A stretch of DNA of 18,452 nucleotides from Synergistaceae bacterium (GTDB lineage: Bacteria > Synergistota > Synergistia > Synergistales > Synergistaceae), in assembly GCA_031271065.1 (NCBI GenBank), contig JAISWP010000127.1, forward strand, positions 1 through 18,452, written 5' to 3'. The position numbers were made by a program, and so were the translations under genes. Below are positions 1 to 6,277 of this stretch, piece by piece; the stretch's first letter is position 1, and every line of letters starts with the position of its first letter. The notes under the pieces are model-generated. The model was not told where the DNA came from, did no database searches, and saw only the letters and a program-made list of their open reading frames with translations.

Positions 1-11
1 GAGGGCGGATC

Positions 12-428
12 ATGGCTGACAATCATTCCCCGCAGATTCGAAGCTACAACATGTCGCGTATACGGAACCGCGGCACCAGACCCGAGGAAATCGTGAGCAA
101 GTATCTGTTTTCGCAGGGCTTCCGGTACAGAAAGAACGACAAGCGGTTTTCCGGCAAGCCCGATATTGTCCTGCCGAAATATAAAACGGCGGTTTTCGTC
201 CACGGCTGTTTCTGGCACAGTCACGCGGGCTGTCCGGACTGCGTTCTTCCGAAATCCAACCAGGAATACTGGCATCCTAAACTCGAGCGCAACCGCGCGC
301 GCGACGCCGAGAACACGGCCGCGCTCCAGGCGTCCGGCTGGCGCGTGATAATCGTGTGGGAGTGCGAATTGAAAAAATCAGTGCGGGAGGAACGGCTGGA
401 GCGGCTTTACGGCGAGATAACCTGCTGA
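12..428 (+). CDS. vsr: Very short patch repair (Vsr) mismatch endonuclease
   Basis: Vsr nicks DNA 5' of the T in T:G mismatches left by deamination of 5-methylcytosine, so that the mismatch is repaired. The 138-residue protein has the normal family length. The expected residues are visible: E25, D51 in GKPDIV, H64 and H69 in VHGCFWHSH, and a likely zinc set C66, H71, C74 and C118. Position 63 is Val where E. coli Vsr, as I recall, has a metal-site Thr. The ATG at 12 follows a GAGG 7 nt upstream. Vsr genes usually sit beside a cytosine-5 DNA methyltransferase; none is downstream, so any partner would lie before base 1. The gene converges on the larA operon. Family assignment is firm; activity is inferred. 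Confidence 0.95.
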   Translation: MADNHSPQIRSYNMSRIRNRGTRPEEIVSKYLFSQGFRYRKNDKRFSGKPDIVLPKYKTAVFVHGCFWHSHAGCPDCVLPKSNQEYWHPKLERNRARDAENTAALQASGWRVIIVWECELKKSVREERLERLYGEITC

Positions 429-456
429 CCAGGGCCGCGCATACCGGACCCCGAAC

Positions 457-488
457 CTGACGCCTCCGCCCGTTTTCTGCGGTGTCAG
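457..488. terminator. Hairpin between convergent vsr and larA
   Basis: CTGACGCC at 457-464 can pair with GGTGTCAG at 481-488 (8 bp including one G-T wobble); an alternative inner CCGC/GCGG stem is also possible. The hairpin lies in the 70-bp gap between two convergent genes. T-tracts are poor on both sides (TTT on the plus strand, TT on the minus strand), so it may be a weak bidirectional terminator. Confidence 0.45.
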
Positions 489-498
489 CGTTTCGGAC

Positions 499-1797
499 TC
501 ACGTTTGCGGGGGCGTACCGTTTACGATCAGGGAGACCGCGTCGGGGAGCACGGTTATCGGGGCGCCGAAGATTCCGCGTTCGGCCAGCATCCCATCCGC
601 CTCCGCAAGCGCGCCTTCCAGCGTCGGGGCGTATGTCATCCGAAAATTTTCCACCATCTCCTTCGGGGCGTCCGTGACGAATATGACCCTGCGGTTTCGT
701 ACTATGGACGCCGTGAGCTGCGTCACCCACTGGTCGGGGATCGTCCCGGTCCTTCCGCGGCCTGCGATCTCGTCCAGCAGGGCGTCGAGGGACCGGGCCC
801 CGCGGAACGAGTCGTAGAACGTCCGCGCCCCGCAGCCGTCGCGGCATTCGTTCACGGCTATGATGACGCCGCCGTCAGAGCAGGCGGAGTCCGCGGTCAT
901 TATGGACTTCGTGGCCTGATATATGTTCTGGTCGAGCGGATAGCCGCCATTGGACGTTATGACGATCGGGGTCCGCGGCACATCGGCTCCCGCGTGAGCG
1001 AGCACGAAGCCGCACCCGGCGAGGTGCGCTTTTTCCATATCCCCGGCGAACGACGCGGCGATCCTTTTCGAATGGGTGAGCGCCACGTTCACGATGAACG
1101 CCAGATTCGCGGCGCGGGCCGCGTACAGCATGTCGATGTGGAAAGGGTTGCCCGCGAGCGAACCGGGACGCGCCCTGGGATGCACGGTAAATTCGGCGTT
1201 GTGGCTCGCCAGCACCGTCTCGAGGCTGGCTATTCCGGGAAGCACGATCTTCCTTCCTCCGCTGAAACCGGCGAACTGGTGCGGTTCTATAAACCCGTCC
1301 GCGGTCAAAAGATCGGCCTCCGCCGCCATCCTGCTGACGACCAGATCTCCCCCGGACGGCAGATTCCCCAGCGAGATCAGGTCTCGGCCCAGCGGATCGT
1401 GGTTCACTATCTTTTCCCTCGCGGCGAACTCTTTGCCGAATTTTAGGGCTATCTCCCCGCGGGTCGCGGCCCTGTGGCTGCCCACTCCTATCAGTATCGT
1501 GATATCCGCGTCAGGTGAACCCATGCGGATCTCTTCGCACATGAGGGGGAGTATTACGCCGCTCGGCACGGGGCGGGTGTGGTCGCTGGTCAGAATTACG
1601 ACGCGCTTTTTCCCTCGGGCGAGCTCCGAGAGCCTGGGGGACGAGATGGGGTCTGCCAGTGAGCGGCGGACGATACCCTCCTCCGTCTCATCTCCGGGTT
1701 CTGGGGACAAGACGCGCACGACATTGACGGGACGCGCGTCAGGGACCTCGCAGGATACCTGGCCGGAGCCGTATGGAACGGTTATCTTCACCGCCAC
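499..1797 (-). CDS. larA: LarA-type nickel-dependent lactate racemase family protein
   Basis: LarA enzymes racemise a 2-hydroxyacid with a nickel-pincer nucleotide covalently bound to a lysine. The 432-residue protein has the family motif SDHTRP (71-76), with D72 and R75. H108 sits in GVGSHR, H173 in EPHQFAGFSGGRK, K183 is the predicted cofactor lysine, and H199 follows in ASHN. These sit at or within one residue of the Lactobacillus LarA positions. It is the last gene of the operon. A GTG start at 1797 lies inside the dehydrogenase gene, but the in-frame GTG at 1791 gives a GTGA overlap with that gene's stop and is an equally good, coupled start; neither has a clear Shine-Dalgarno sequence. 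The cofactor genes larB, larC and larE are not in this window. LarA paralogues accept different 2-hydroxyacids, so lactate is not assured. Confidence 0.88.
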   Translation of the reverse strand: MAVKITVPYGSGQVSCEVPDARPVNVVRVLSPEPGDETEEGIVRRSLADPISSPRLSELARGKKRVVILTSDHTRPVPSGVILPLMCEEIRMGSPDADITILIGVGSHRAATRGEIALKFGKEFAAREKIVNHDPLGRDLISLGNLPSGGDLVVSRMAAEADLLTADGFIEPHQFAGFSGGRKIVLPGIASLETVLASHNAEFTVHPRARPGSLAGNPFHIDMLYAARAANLAFIVNVALTHSKRIAASFAGDMEKAHLAGCGFVLAHAGADVPRTPIVITSNGGYPLDQNIYQATKSIMTADSACSDGGVIIAVNECRDGCGARTFYDSFRGARSLDALLDEIAGRGRTGTIPDQWVTQLTASIVRNRRVIFVTDAPKEMVENFRMTYAPTLEGALAEADGMLAERGIFGAPITVLPDAVSLIVNGTPPQT

Positions 1798-2882
1798 TGG
1801 GGAGGGACCAGGCCGAACTCGCCGGCCAGCGACTCCAGCAGATCACGCGTGGCGCCGTCGATGAATACTCCGTCTTTCATTGCTTTCTCTCTGGCCTCGG
1901 CTTCCTTCTCGCCGTGTATATAAATCCTGTCCTGGCCCGCGGCTTTTTCGCTCTCTCTTATGGCGCGGAGTATCCCGCCGACGCGTTTTTTGATATTCCC
2001 CGGGTCGCCGAACAGATCGAGCCTGAGCGCGCCGAAGAAATGGGTGATGCCGGAACCGTGTCCGGGCGTGAACGTCTCGGCGCTGCTCATCCCAGCGGAC
2101 AGCCCCGAACAGAGCAGCTCCACCAGCAGCCCGAGGCCGAAACCCTTGTGGCCTCCGTTCTCCTCTCCCTCTCCGCCCAGAAACAGGTGTCCTCCGTACG
2201 CGCCGCCCGACCTGAACATTTTCTCGACCTCCGAAGCGTCGGCCGTTCCCGCCCCGTTTTCATCCACCGCCCAGCCCTGGGGCATGGGCCTGCGCCGCCG
2301 GTCGTAAACCTCTATCTTGCCGTGTGATACGGTGGTCGTCGCCACATCCAGGAGGAACATTCCTCCGCGCCCGCCGTCACCGGGTATCGCCGCGGCTATG
2401 GGGTTCGTGCCGAGCATCCGCCTCCTGCCGTAAGTCGGTATGGCCCCCGCGCGGGTGTTGGTAAACGCCAGGCCGATCATGTCGTTTTCGGCTATCATCT
2501 CCGCCCATATCCCAGCCATTCCGTAATGGTTGGAGCCGCGCACCGCGCAGAAACAGGTCCCGGCGTCCTCGGCCTTCCCGATTACGCGCTTTACGCAGAA
2601 CTCCGAGATATAAGCGCCCACGCCGTCGTGACCGTCCACCGCGAGAGAGCACGGGGTTTCCCAGACTATCTCAGGCTCCGCGCCCGGTTTCGTGAAGTTT
2701 TTCTCCCGGTTCATCCGGTAGAACGCCAGGCGCGACACGCCGTGGGAGGGGACGTTCCTGGCGTCGGCCTCGGCCAGCACGCGCGCTGTAATGCCGGCTT
2801 CCCCGGGCGAATAGCCGCAGCCCGCCGACAGTATCGATTCGGTCAGTTTGATCAGATTATCGTAAGAGATCACGCCGTCCAT
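1788..2882 (-). CDS. Ldh_2 family NAD(P)-dependent 2-hydroxyacid (malate/L-lactate type) dehydrogenase
   Basis: This family (malate/L-lactate dehydrogenase type, with ureidoglycolate and sulfolactate dehydrogenases and imine reductases) interconverts 2-oxo and 2-hydroxy acids with NAD(P)H in the cytoplasm. At 364 residues the length fits. Visible marks are SHGVSRL (46-52, with the conserved His and Arg), RGSNHYGMAG (115-124) with the catalytic-region His119, and GTNP (158-161). The ATG at 2882 has GGGGAGG 11 nt upstream. The stop overlaps the start of the LarA gene, and 64 bp separate it from the ABC ATPase gene, so it is co-transcribed with both. Pairing with a LarA racemase suggests one enzyme sets the stereochemistry of a 2-hydroxyacid that the other oxidises or forms. 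The substrate cannot be read from sequence; an aromatic 2-oxoacid is possible because the operon is linked to a tryptophan-type importer. Confidence 0.9.
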   Translation of the reverse strand: MDGVISYDNLIKLTESILSAGCGYSPGEAGITARVLAEADARNVPSHGVSRLAFYRMNREKNFTKPGAEPEIVWETPCSLAVDGHDGVGAYISEFCVKRVIGKAEDAGTCFCAVRGSNHYGMAGIWAEMIAENDMIGLAFTNTRAGAIPTYGRRRMLGTNPIAAAIPGDGGRGGMFLLDVATTTVSHGKIEVYDRRRRPMPQGWAVDENGAGTADASEVEKMFRSGGAYGGHLFLGGEGEENGGHKGFGLGLLVELLCSGLSAGMSSAETFTPGHGSGITHFFGALRLDLFGDPGNIKKRVGGILRAIRESEKAAGQDRIYIHGEKEAEAREKAMKDGVFIDGATRDLLESLAGEFGLVPPQWR

Positions 2883-2946
2883 GACTTTATCAGCCTCCCC
2901 GCTGTTCGAACTTGTCCTGCCTGCCCTGCCCGCCGGACTGAAGTTT

Positions 2947-3741
2947 TCAGATAAGCAGCATCCTGTCGTTGTCGAGTTCTCTCTTTCGCCGCTGGGAATA
3001 CATATCCATCAGTTTTGACACGGTCATCTCCCGCCGCTTTGCGCCCCTGATATCCAGAATTATACGTCCTTCCTCCATCATAATAGTGCGCGTCCCGAAG
3101 TTCAGCGCCTGATGGATATTGTGGGTTATCATCATGGTGGTGATGTTTTGCGTCCCTACCAGGTCGAGAGTTATGCGCGTCACCTGTTCGGCCGAGGCCG
3201 GGTCCAGCGCGGCGGTATGCTCGTCCAGAAGCAGCAGTTCCGGATTGCCCACCGTCGACATCAGCAGGGCCAGAACCTGGCGCTGTCCGCCGGAGAGCAT
3301 TCCGGCCTTTGTTTTCATCCTGTCCTCCAGCCCCATTCCGAAGCGCTCGAGGCGGTCTCGGAAAAAATCCGCGTCTCCTTTCGACACGCCGGGTCTCAGC
3401 GGCCACCTCTTTCCCCTGCTGTAAGCGAGGGATAGGTTTTCTTCTATGGTCATGCCCGGCGCGGTGCCCTTCATGGGGTCCTGAAAGAGATACCCTATAA
3501 AGAAAGCCCGTTTGTGGGGAGGCAGCCATGTGATATCACGTCCGCCCAGCGTCACCGACCCGCGGTCGAGCAGGAACGCCCCTGTTATGGCGTTAAAGAG
3601 CGTGGATTTGCCCGCGCCGTTCGAGCCGATGATGGTCAGAAACTCCCCCCGTCCCATTTCAAGGCTCAGATCGTCGAGAGCGGTGCGCTCGCTGGACGTC
3701 CCCGGCTGAAAAACCTTGACGGCGTTATTTATGGAGAGCAT
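2947..3741 (-). CDS. ABC transporter ATP-binding protein of a TrpX-type amino acid importer
   Basis: ATPase subunit that powers the importer formed with the permease and lipoprotein encoded just upstream. In 264 residues the full set of motifs is present: Walker A GSNGAGKST (39-47), Q-loop Gln87, signature LSGGQ (149-153), Walker B ending D173-E174, and H-loop His207. The ATG at 3741 lies inside the permease gene (17-bp overlap), with AAGGAAGG 9 nt upstream, so translation is probably coupled. It is short and lacks the C-terminal extension of peptide-type ATPases. The type (ATPase with a branched-chain-like permease and a PF04392-like binding protein) matches TrpXYZ systems of Gram-positive bacteria. 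Confidence 0.93.
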   Translation of the reverse strand: MLSINNAVKVFQPGTSSERTALDDLSLEMGRGEFLTIIGSNGAGKSTLFNAITGAFLLDRGSVTLGGRDITWLPPHKRAFFIGYLFQDPMKGTAPGMTIEENLSLAYSRGKRWPLRPGVSKGDADFFRDRLERFGMGLEDRMKTKAGMLSGGQRQVLALLMSTVGNPELLLLDEHTAALDPASAEQVTRITLDLVGTQNITTMMITHNIHQALNFGTRTIMMEEGRIILDIRGAKRREMTVSKLMDMYSQRRKRELDNDRMLLI

Positions 3742-4639
3742 TTTGAAAGGCCTTCCTTCTGAGTTTTCTGATCCTGAGACCGTCCCGGACAGCCGGCAGG
3801 GAGAGCGCGACGGCGACGATGAGAGCGGATACGAGTTTCAGCGCGTAAGCCGGGAAGAAGCTGCTCTTGAGGGCGAGGGCGATGACCAGCCTGTACGCCA
3901 GCGAGCCGAATATCGCCGACAAAAAGCCTGCCGTGACCGACCTCCTGCCGAAAAAGACCTCGCCTATTATGACGGACGCCAGTCCCACCACCATCATGCC
4001 CACGCCGGACCCTATATCCGCGAACCCCTGATACTGCGCCGCTGCCGCTCCTGAGAAGGCGACGAGCGCGTTTGACATCGCCGTCGCGATTATCCTCATC
4101 CTGTCGACGTCGATGGAGGACGCCCGCACCATATCGTCGTTATCGCCGACCGCCCGTATGCACAGCCCCAGATGCGTCCTGAAAAACCACACCAGTGCCG
4201 CGTATCCCAGAGCGCACAGGGCCAGCGCCAGGATAAGGCGCGACGAATTTTTGCTCAGGCCCGGGAGCGCCGCCGAGACGCGGGTGAAAATATGCTCAGA
4301 GCCCAGGAGGGATACGTTGGAGCGGGCGCCCAGCACGAACAGGTTGACCGTGTAGAGCCCGCTCATAGTGAGTATTCCGGACAGTATTGGGTGAATGGAG
4401 AGCTTCGTCTGGAGCAGCCCGGTCACTGTCCCGGCCGCCGCGCCCGCCAGCATACCGAGGACCAGGCCCGTGACCGGCATCCCCATGACGGCGAACGACG
4501 CCGACATGGCCGTACCTAGCGTGAAACTCCCATCGGTCGTCAGATCCGGGGTGTTCAGGATACGGAACGTTATGTAGATTCCAAGCGCCATCAGGCCGTA
4601 TATGAGTCCCAGATGAAGCGAGCCGATGAGCAGATTCAT
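3725..4639 (-). CDS. ABC transporter permease of a TrpX-type amino acid importer
   Basis: Integral membrane subunit of 304 residues with about eight hydrophobic segments spread along the chain, in the BPD_transp_2 (LivH/RbsC-like) superfamily. The opening MNLLIGSLHLGLIYGLMALG and the later conserved patch GMMVVGLASVIIGEVFFGRR (residues about 210-230) are typical of permeases paired with PF04392 binding proteins. The ATG at 4639 has GAGG 7 nt upstream and begins 9 bp after the lipoprotein stop; the 3' end overlaps the ATPase gene. It carries substrate across the cytoplasmic membrane; specificity comes from the lipoprotein. Confidence 0.92.
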   Translation of the reverse strand: MNLLIGSLHLGLIYGLMALGIYITFRILNTPDLTTDGSFTLGTAMSASFAVMGMPVTGLVLGMLAGAAAGTVTGLLQTKLSIHPILSGILTMSGLYTVNLFVLGARSNVSLLGSEHIFTRVSAALPGLSKNSSRLILALALCALGYAALVWFFRTHLGLCIRAVGDNDDMVRASSIDVDRMRIIATAMSNALVAFSGAAAAQYQGFADIGSGVGMMVVGLASVIIGEVFFGRRSVTAGFLSAIFGSLAYRLVIALALKSSFFPAYALKLVSALIVAVALSLPAVRDGLRIRKLRRKAFQNALHK

Positions 4640-4648
4640 GGATTTTCC

Positions 4649-5650
4649 TCACTCTCCGACGAGCACGGAGTCTTTCAGGATATCCTCGGGAATTTCCACG
4701 CCTATGGTCTCCGCCGTGTTTTTATTGAAAAGCGTGACGAAGTCCGAGACGACGATCGACGGTATGTCCTCCACGGCCGTTCCCTTGAGGTATCTGTCCG
4801 CCATATCCGCGGTTCTGGCGCCTATGGCCGGGTCGTCGATGCTTATCGTCGCGAACGCGCCGGTGTTCACCATGACGGCCGAACTGCCGAATACCGGTAT
4901 CTTTGCCGCGTTTGCCGCCTCCACTATCTGGGTCATGGCGCTTTGGATCATGCTGTCGTTCGGCGCGAATATGGCGTCCGTGCTGTCCGCGAGCGACTGA
5001 GCGGCCTGCTGGACCTCCGAGGACGCCGTGACGACCGCCTCTTTGTACCCGAATGTTCCGCTCGCGTCGAGATAATTTTTGGCGGCGTTTATGGTGCTGA
5101 CGGAATTGACCTCTCCCGCGTTGTAGATGAGCCCGAAGGTTTTGACGTTCGGCGTCACTTTGGCGGCGAGCTTGAACATCTCGTCCACCGGTATCGCGTT
5201 GGACGTCCCGGTGGCGTTTTTGCCGGGGCGCTCCATCGTGGTGACCACGCCCGCGGCGATGGGGTTTGAGACGGAGATGAAGAACACCGGCGCGTCGGGC
5301 CCGGCGTTCACCATCGCCTGGGTGGGGGGAGTGGCTATCGTGACTATGAAGTCGAGCTCGGTGTCGGTCATTCTCTGGCATATCGAGCTGAGATTGCTCA
5401 TATCGCCCTGAGCGTTCTGATAGTCGAAGATCATCTTATCCTCTCCGTAACCGAGCTCCCTCATCCTCGAAATAAACCCCGTCCTCATGTCCGCGAACGC
5501 CCCGTTTTCCACCAGCTGCACTATTCCGACCCTGTAGACCCCGCTCGAATCCTTCGGAGCGGTCGTTCCCGCCTCCGCGCGTGTTTCGGCGCATCCCGCC
5601 GATATTATAGTGAACAAAGCGAACAACGCGAATATTTTGACTAATTTCAC
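4649..5650 (-). CDS. TrpX-type substrate-binding lipoprotein (ABC_sub_bind, PF04392-like), predicted tryptophan/aromatic amino acid binder
   Basis: First structural gene of the operon. The 333-residue protein has a lipoprotein signal peptide with lipobox ISAGC and Cys20 as the expected lipidation site. The mature part opens with VGIVQLVENGAFADMRTGF and contains ATPPTQA and FISVSNPIAAGVV, typical of the PF04392 family. Structures from this family have held tryptophan or phenylalanine (established knowledge, from memory). The GTG start at 5650 is the first possible one, because an in-frame TGA lies just upstream; AGGAG is 11 nt before it. An overlapping out-of-frame ATG nearer the AGGAG does not lead to this protein. 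The leader upstream is a predicted tryptophan attenuator, which independently points to tryptophan as ligand. Confidence 0.92.
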   Translation of the reverse strand: MKLVKIFALFALFTIISAGCAETRAEAGTTAPKDSSGVYRVGIVQLVENGAFADMRTGFISRMRELGYGEDKMIFDYQNAQGDMSNLSSICQRMTDTELDFIVTIATPPTQAMVNAGPDAPVFFISVSNPIAAGVVTTMERPGKNATGTSNAIPVDEMFKLAAKVTPNVKTFGLIYNAGEVNSVSTINAAKNYLDASGTFGYKEAVVTASSEVQQAAQSLADSTDAIFAPNDSMIQSAMTQIVEAANAAKIPVFGSSAVMVNTGAFATISIDDPAIGARTADMADRYLKGTAVEDIPSIVVSDFVTLFNKNTAETIGVEIPEDILKDSVLVGE

Positions 5651-5776
5651 GATCGATCATTCTCCTCTCATCCGCACTTGCCGGATCGATCCGGCTCCGA
5701 AATCAAACCCGCTTTCCGCGCCTGTATGCCCGGGACTCGCGAAAACGTATGCCGGCGGACATCGCCTCCTTTGCAT

Positions 5777-5808
5777 AAAAAAATCGCGGGGGCTCTGCGT
5801 CCCTCGCG
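5777..5808 (-). terminator. Second leader terminator of the trpX-type operon
   Basis: On the minus strand CGCGAGGG (5808-5801) pairs with CCCCCGCG (5792-5785) with one A-C mismatch. The loop is 8 nt and the stem is followed by A and seven U (5783-5777). It lies between the first leader terminator and the lipoprotein start at 5650. No minus-strand gene ends here, so it acts on leader transcripts. Confidence 0.72.
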
Positions 5809-5832
5809 TCGTGTGATGCCGCGTTTATCCGT

Positions 5833-5878
5833 AAAAAGCGAGGGGACTCATAAAGGTTTATCACCCAGAGTCCCCCGC
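5833..5878 (-). terminator. Attenuator terminator (strands 3:4) of the trpX-type operon
   Basis: On the minus strand GCGGGGGACTC (5878-5868) pairs with GAGTCCCCTCGC (5849-5838): 11 bp with one bulged U, an 18-nt loop, then five U (5837-5833). It begins about 40 nt after the leader peptide stop codon and about 50 nt after the second Trp codon, a spacing close to that in the E. coli trp leader. Confidence 0.8.
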
Positions 5879-5935
5879 GTTACAGCCAAAAAACTGAGCG
5901 GAATACAGTGGGCGGCCGCTAGAAGCGCCACCGCC
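5862..5935 (-). promoter_or_regulatory. Pause hairpin (1:2) and antiterminator (2:3) of a predicted Trp attenuator
   Basis: Strand 1 (5935-5924) covers both Trp codons and pairs with strand 2: GGCGG with CCGCC (5915-5911) and CGCT with AGCG (5920-5917). If a ribosome stalls at the Trp codons, 5914-5898 is free to pair with 5878-5862. The pairs would be CGCCCA with TGGGTG, a 2-bp patch, and TTCCGC with GCGGGG, about 14 bp in all including wobbles. That pairing consumes the 5' arm of the terminator at 5833-5878. The two folds are therefore mutually exclusive. Confidence 0.75.
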
Positions 5936-5981
5936 AAAGACCGGATTTTACGTTTTCGATGAACATATCGTCCCTCTGCAT
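5919..5981 (-). CDS. Tryptophan leader peptide (TrpL-like), 20 residues
   Basis: A 20-codon ORF starts at the ATG at 5981 and stops with TAG at 5921-5919. The peptide begins MQRDDMF and ends GLWRWRF, placing two Trp codons (5936-5934 and 5930-5928) three and five codons before the stop. GGAG precedes the ATG by only 3 nt, which is a tight spacing. The ORF lies directly downstream of a promoter (6016-6044) and upstream of a terminator hairpin, and precedes a gene for a tryptophan-type binding lipoprotein. It would be a regulatory peptide: ribosome stalling at Trp codons when charged tRNA-Trp is scarce favours the antiterminator. It is too short for homology to prove, so the claim rests on codon placement, hairpins and gene context. 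It could be chance, but Trp codons are rare and three independent features agree. Confidence 0.75.
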   Translation of the reverse strand: MQRDDMFIENVKSGLWRWRF

Positions 5982-6015
5982 TAACTCCACTCACTTCATT
6001 TTTCAGATTTCACAG

Positions 6016-6044
6016 AATTTATCACGTACATGCGATTTTGGCAA
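6016..6044 (-). promoter_or_regulatory. Promoter for the trpX-type operon leader
   Basis: On the minus strand the -35 is TTGCCA (6044-6039), the spacer is 17 nt, and the -10 is TAAATT (6021-6016) preceded by an extended TG. The predicted start near 6009 lies about 28 nt before the leader peptide ATG. Confidence 0.65.
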
Positions 6045-6169
6045 GTGAAATCGGTCATCGCTCATCGCGTAATCTTCGTCATCTGATTTCAAATAAATTT
6101 CCAAACATCGCCGATTCGCGGGCAGCGGCCGCCGGGTCGGCTTACGTTTTGGAAGCTGCCCATGCGGCA

Positions 6170-6199
6170 TTGACATCCGGGATGAAAGATAATTATAAT
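6170..6199 (+). promoter_or_regulatory. Consensus sigma-70-type promoter of the peptide importer operon
   Basis: TTGACA (6170-6175), an 18-nt spacer and TATAAT (6194-6199) form a perfect-box promoter. The start is expected near 6206. A GGGCAGC/GCTGCCC inverted repeat (6120-6126 and 6155-6161) lies just upstream of the -35. Confidence 0.85.
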
Positions 6200-6215
6200 A
6201 GACGCAATTTATATA

Positions 6216-6238
6216 AATCATATATTAATAATATGATT
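6216..6238. promoter_or_regulatory. Operator-like palindrome downstream of the peptide importer promoter
   Basis: AATCATAT (6216-6223), 7 nt, then ATATGATT (6231-6238): a perfect 8-bp inverted repeat starting about 10 nt after the expected transcription start. The position suits a repressor. It contains the 12-mer TCATATATTAAT (6218-6229), which recurs at 12211-12222 near another promoter. The sequence is AT-rich, so chance cannot be excluded. Confidence 0.45.
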
Positions 6239-6277
6239 ATTCTGCGTATGGCGGCGAAAAGGGGCAGTTTGAACGGC

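Noticed and set aside
505..1446. 313-codon open frame on the plus strand
   Set aside because: It is opposite the LarA gene, whose catalytic motifs are clear. The plus-strand translation is rich in Arg, Gly and His with no motif.
5777..6009. T-box or known riboswitch in the trpX-type leader
   Set aside because: I looked for the T-box core (AGGGTGG-N-ACCGCG) and for known aptamer signatures and found none. The leader peptide with Trp codons and competing hairpins explains the region better.
6003..6221. 72-codon open frame on the minus strand
   Set aside because: It spans both divergent promoters and would start upstream of the mapped minus-strand promoter, so it is unlikely to be transcribed as a gene.
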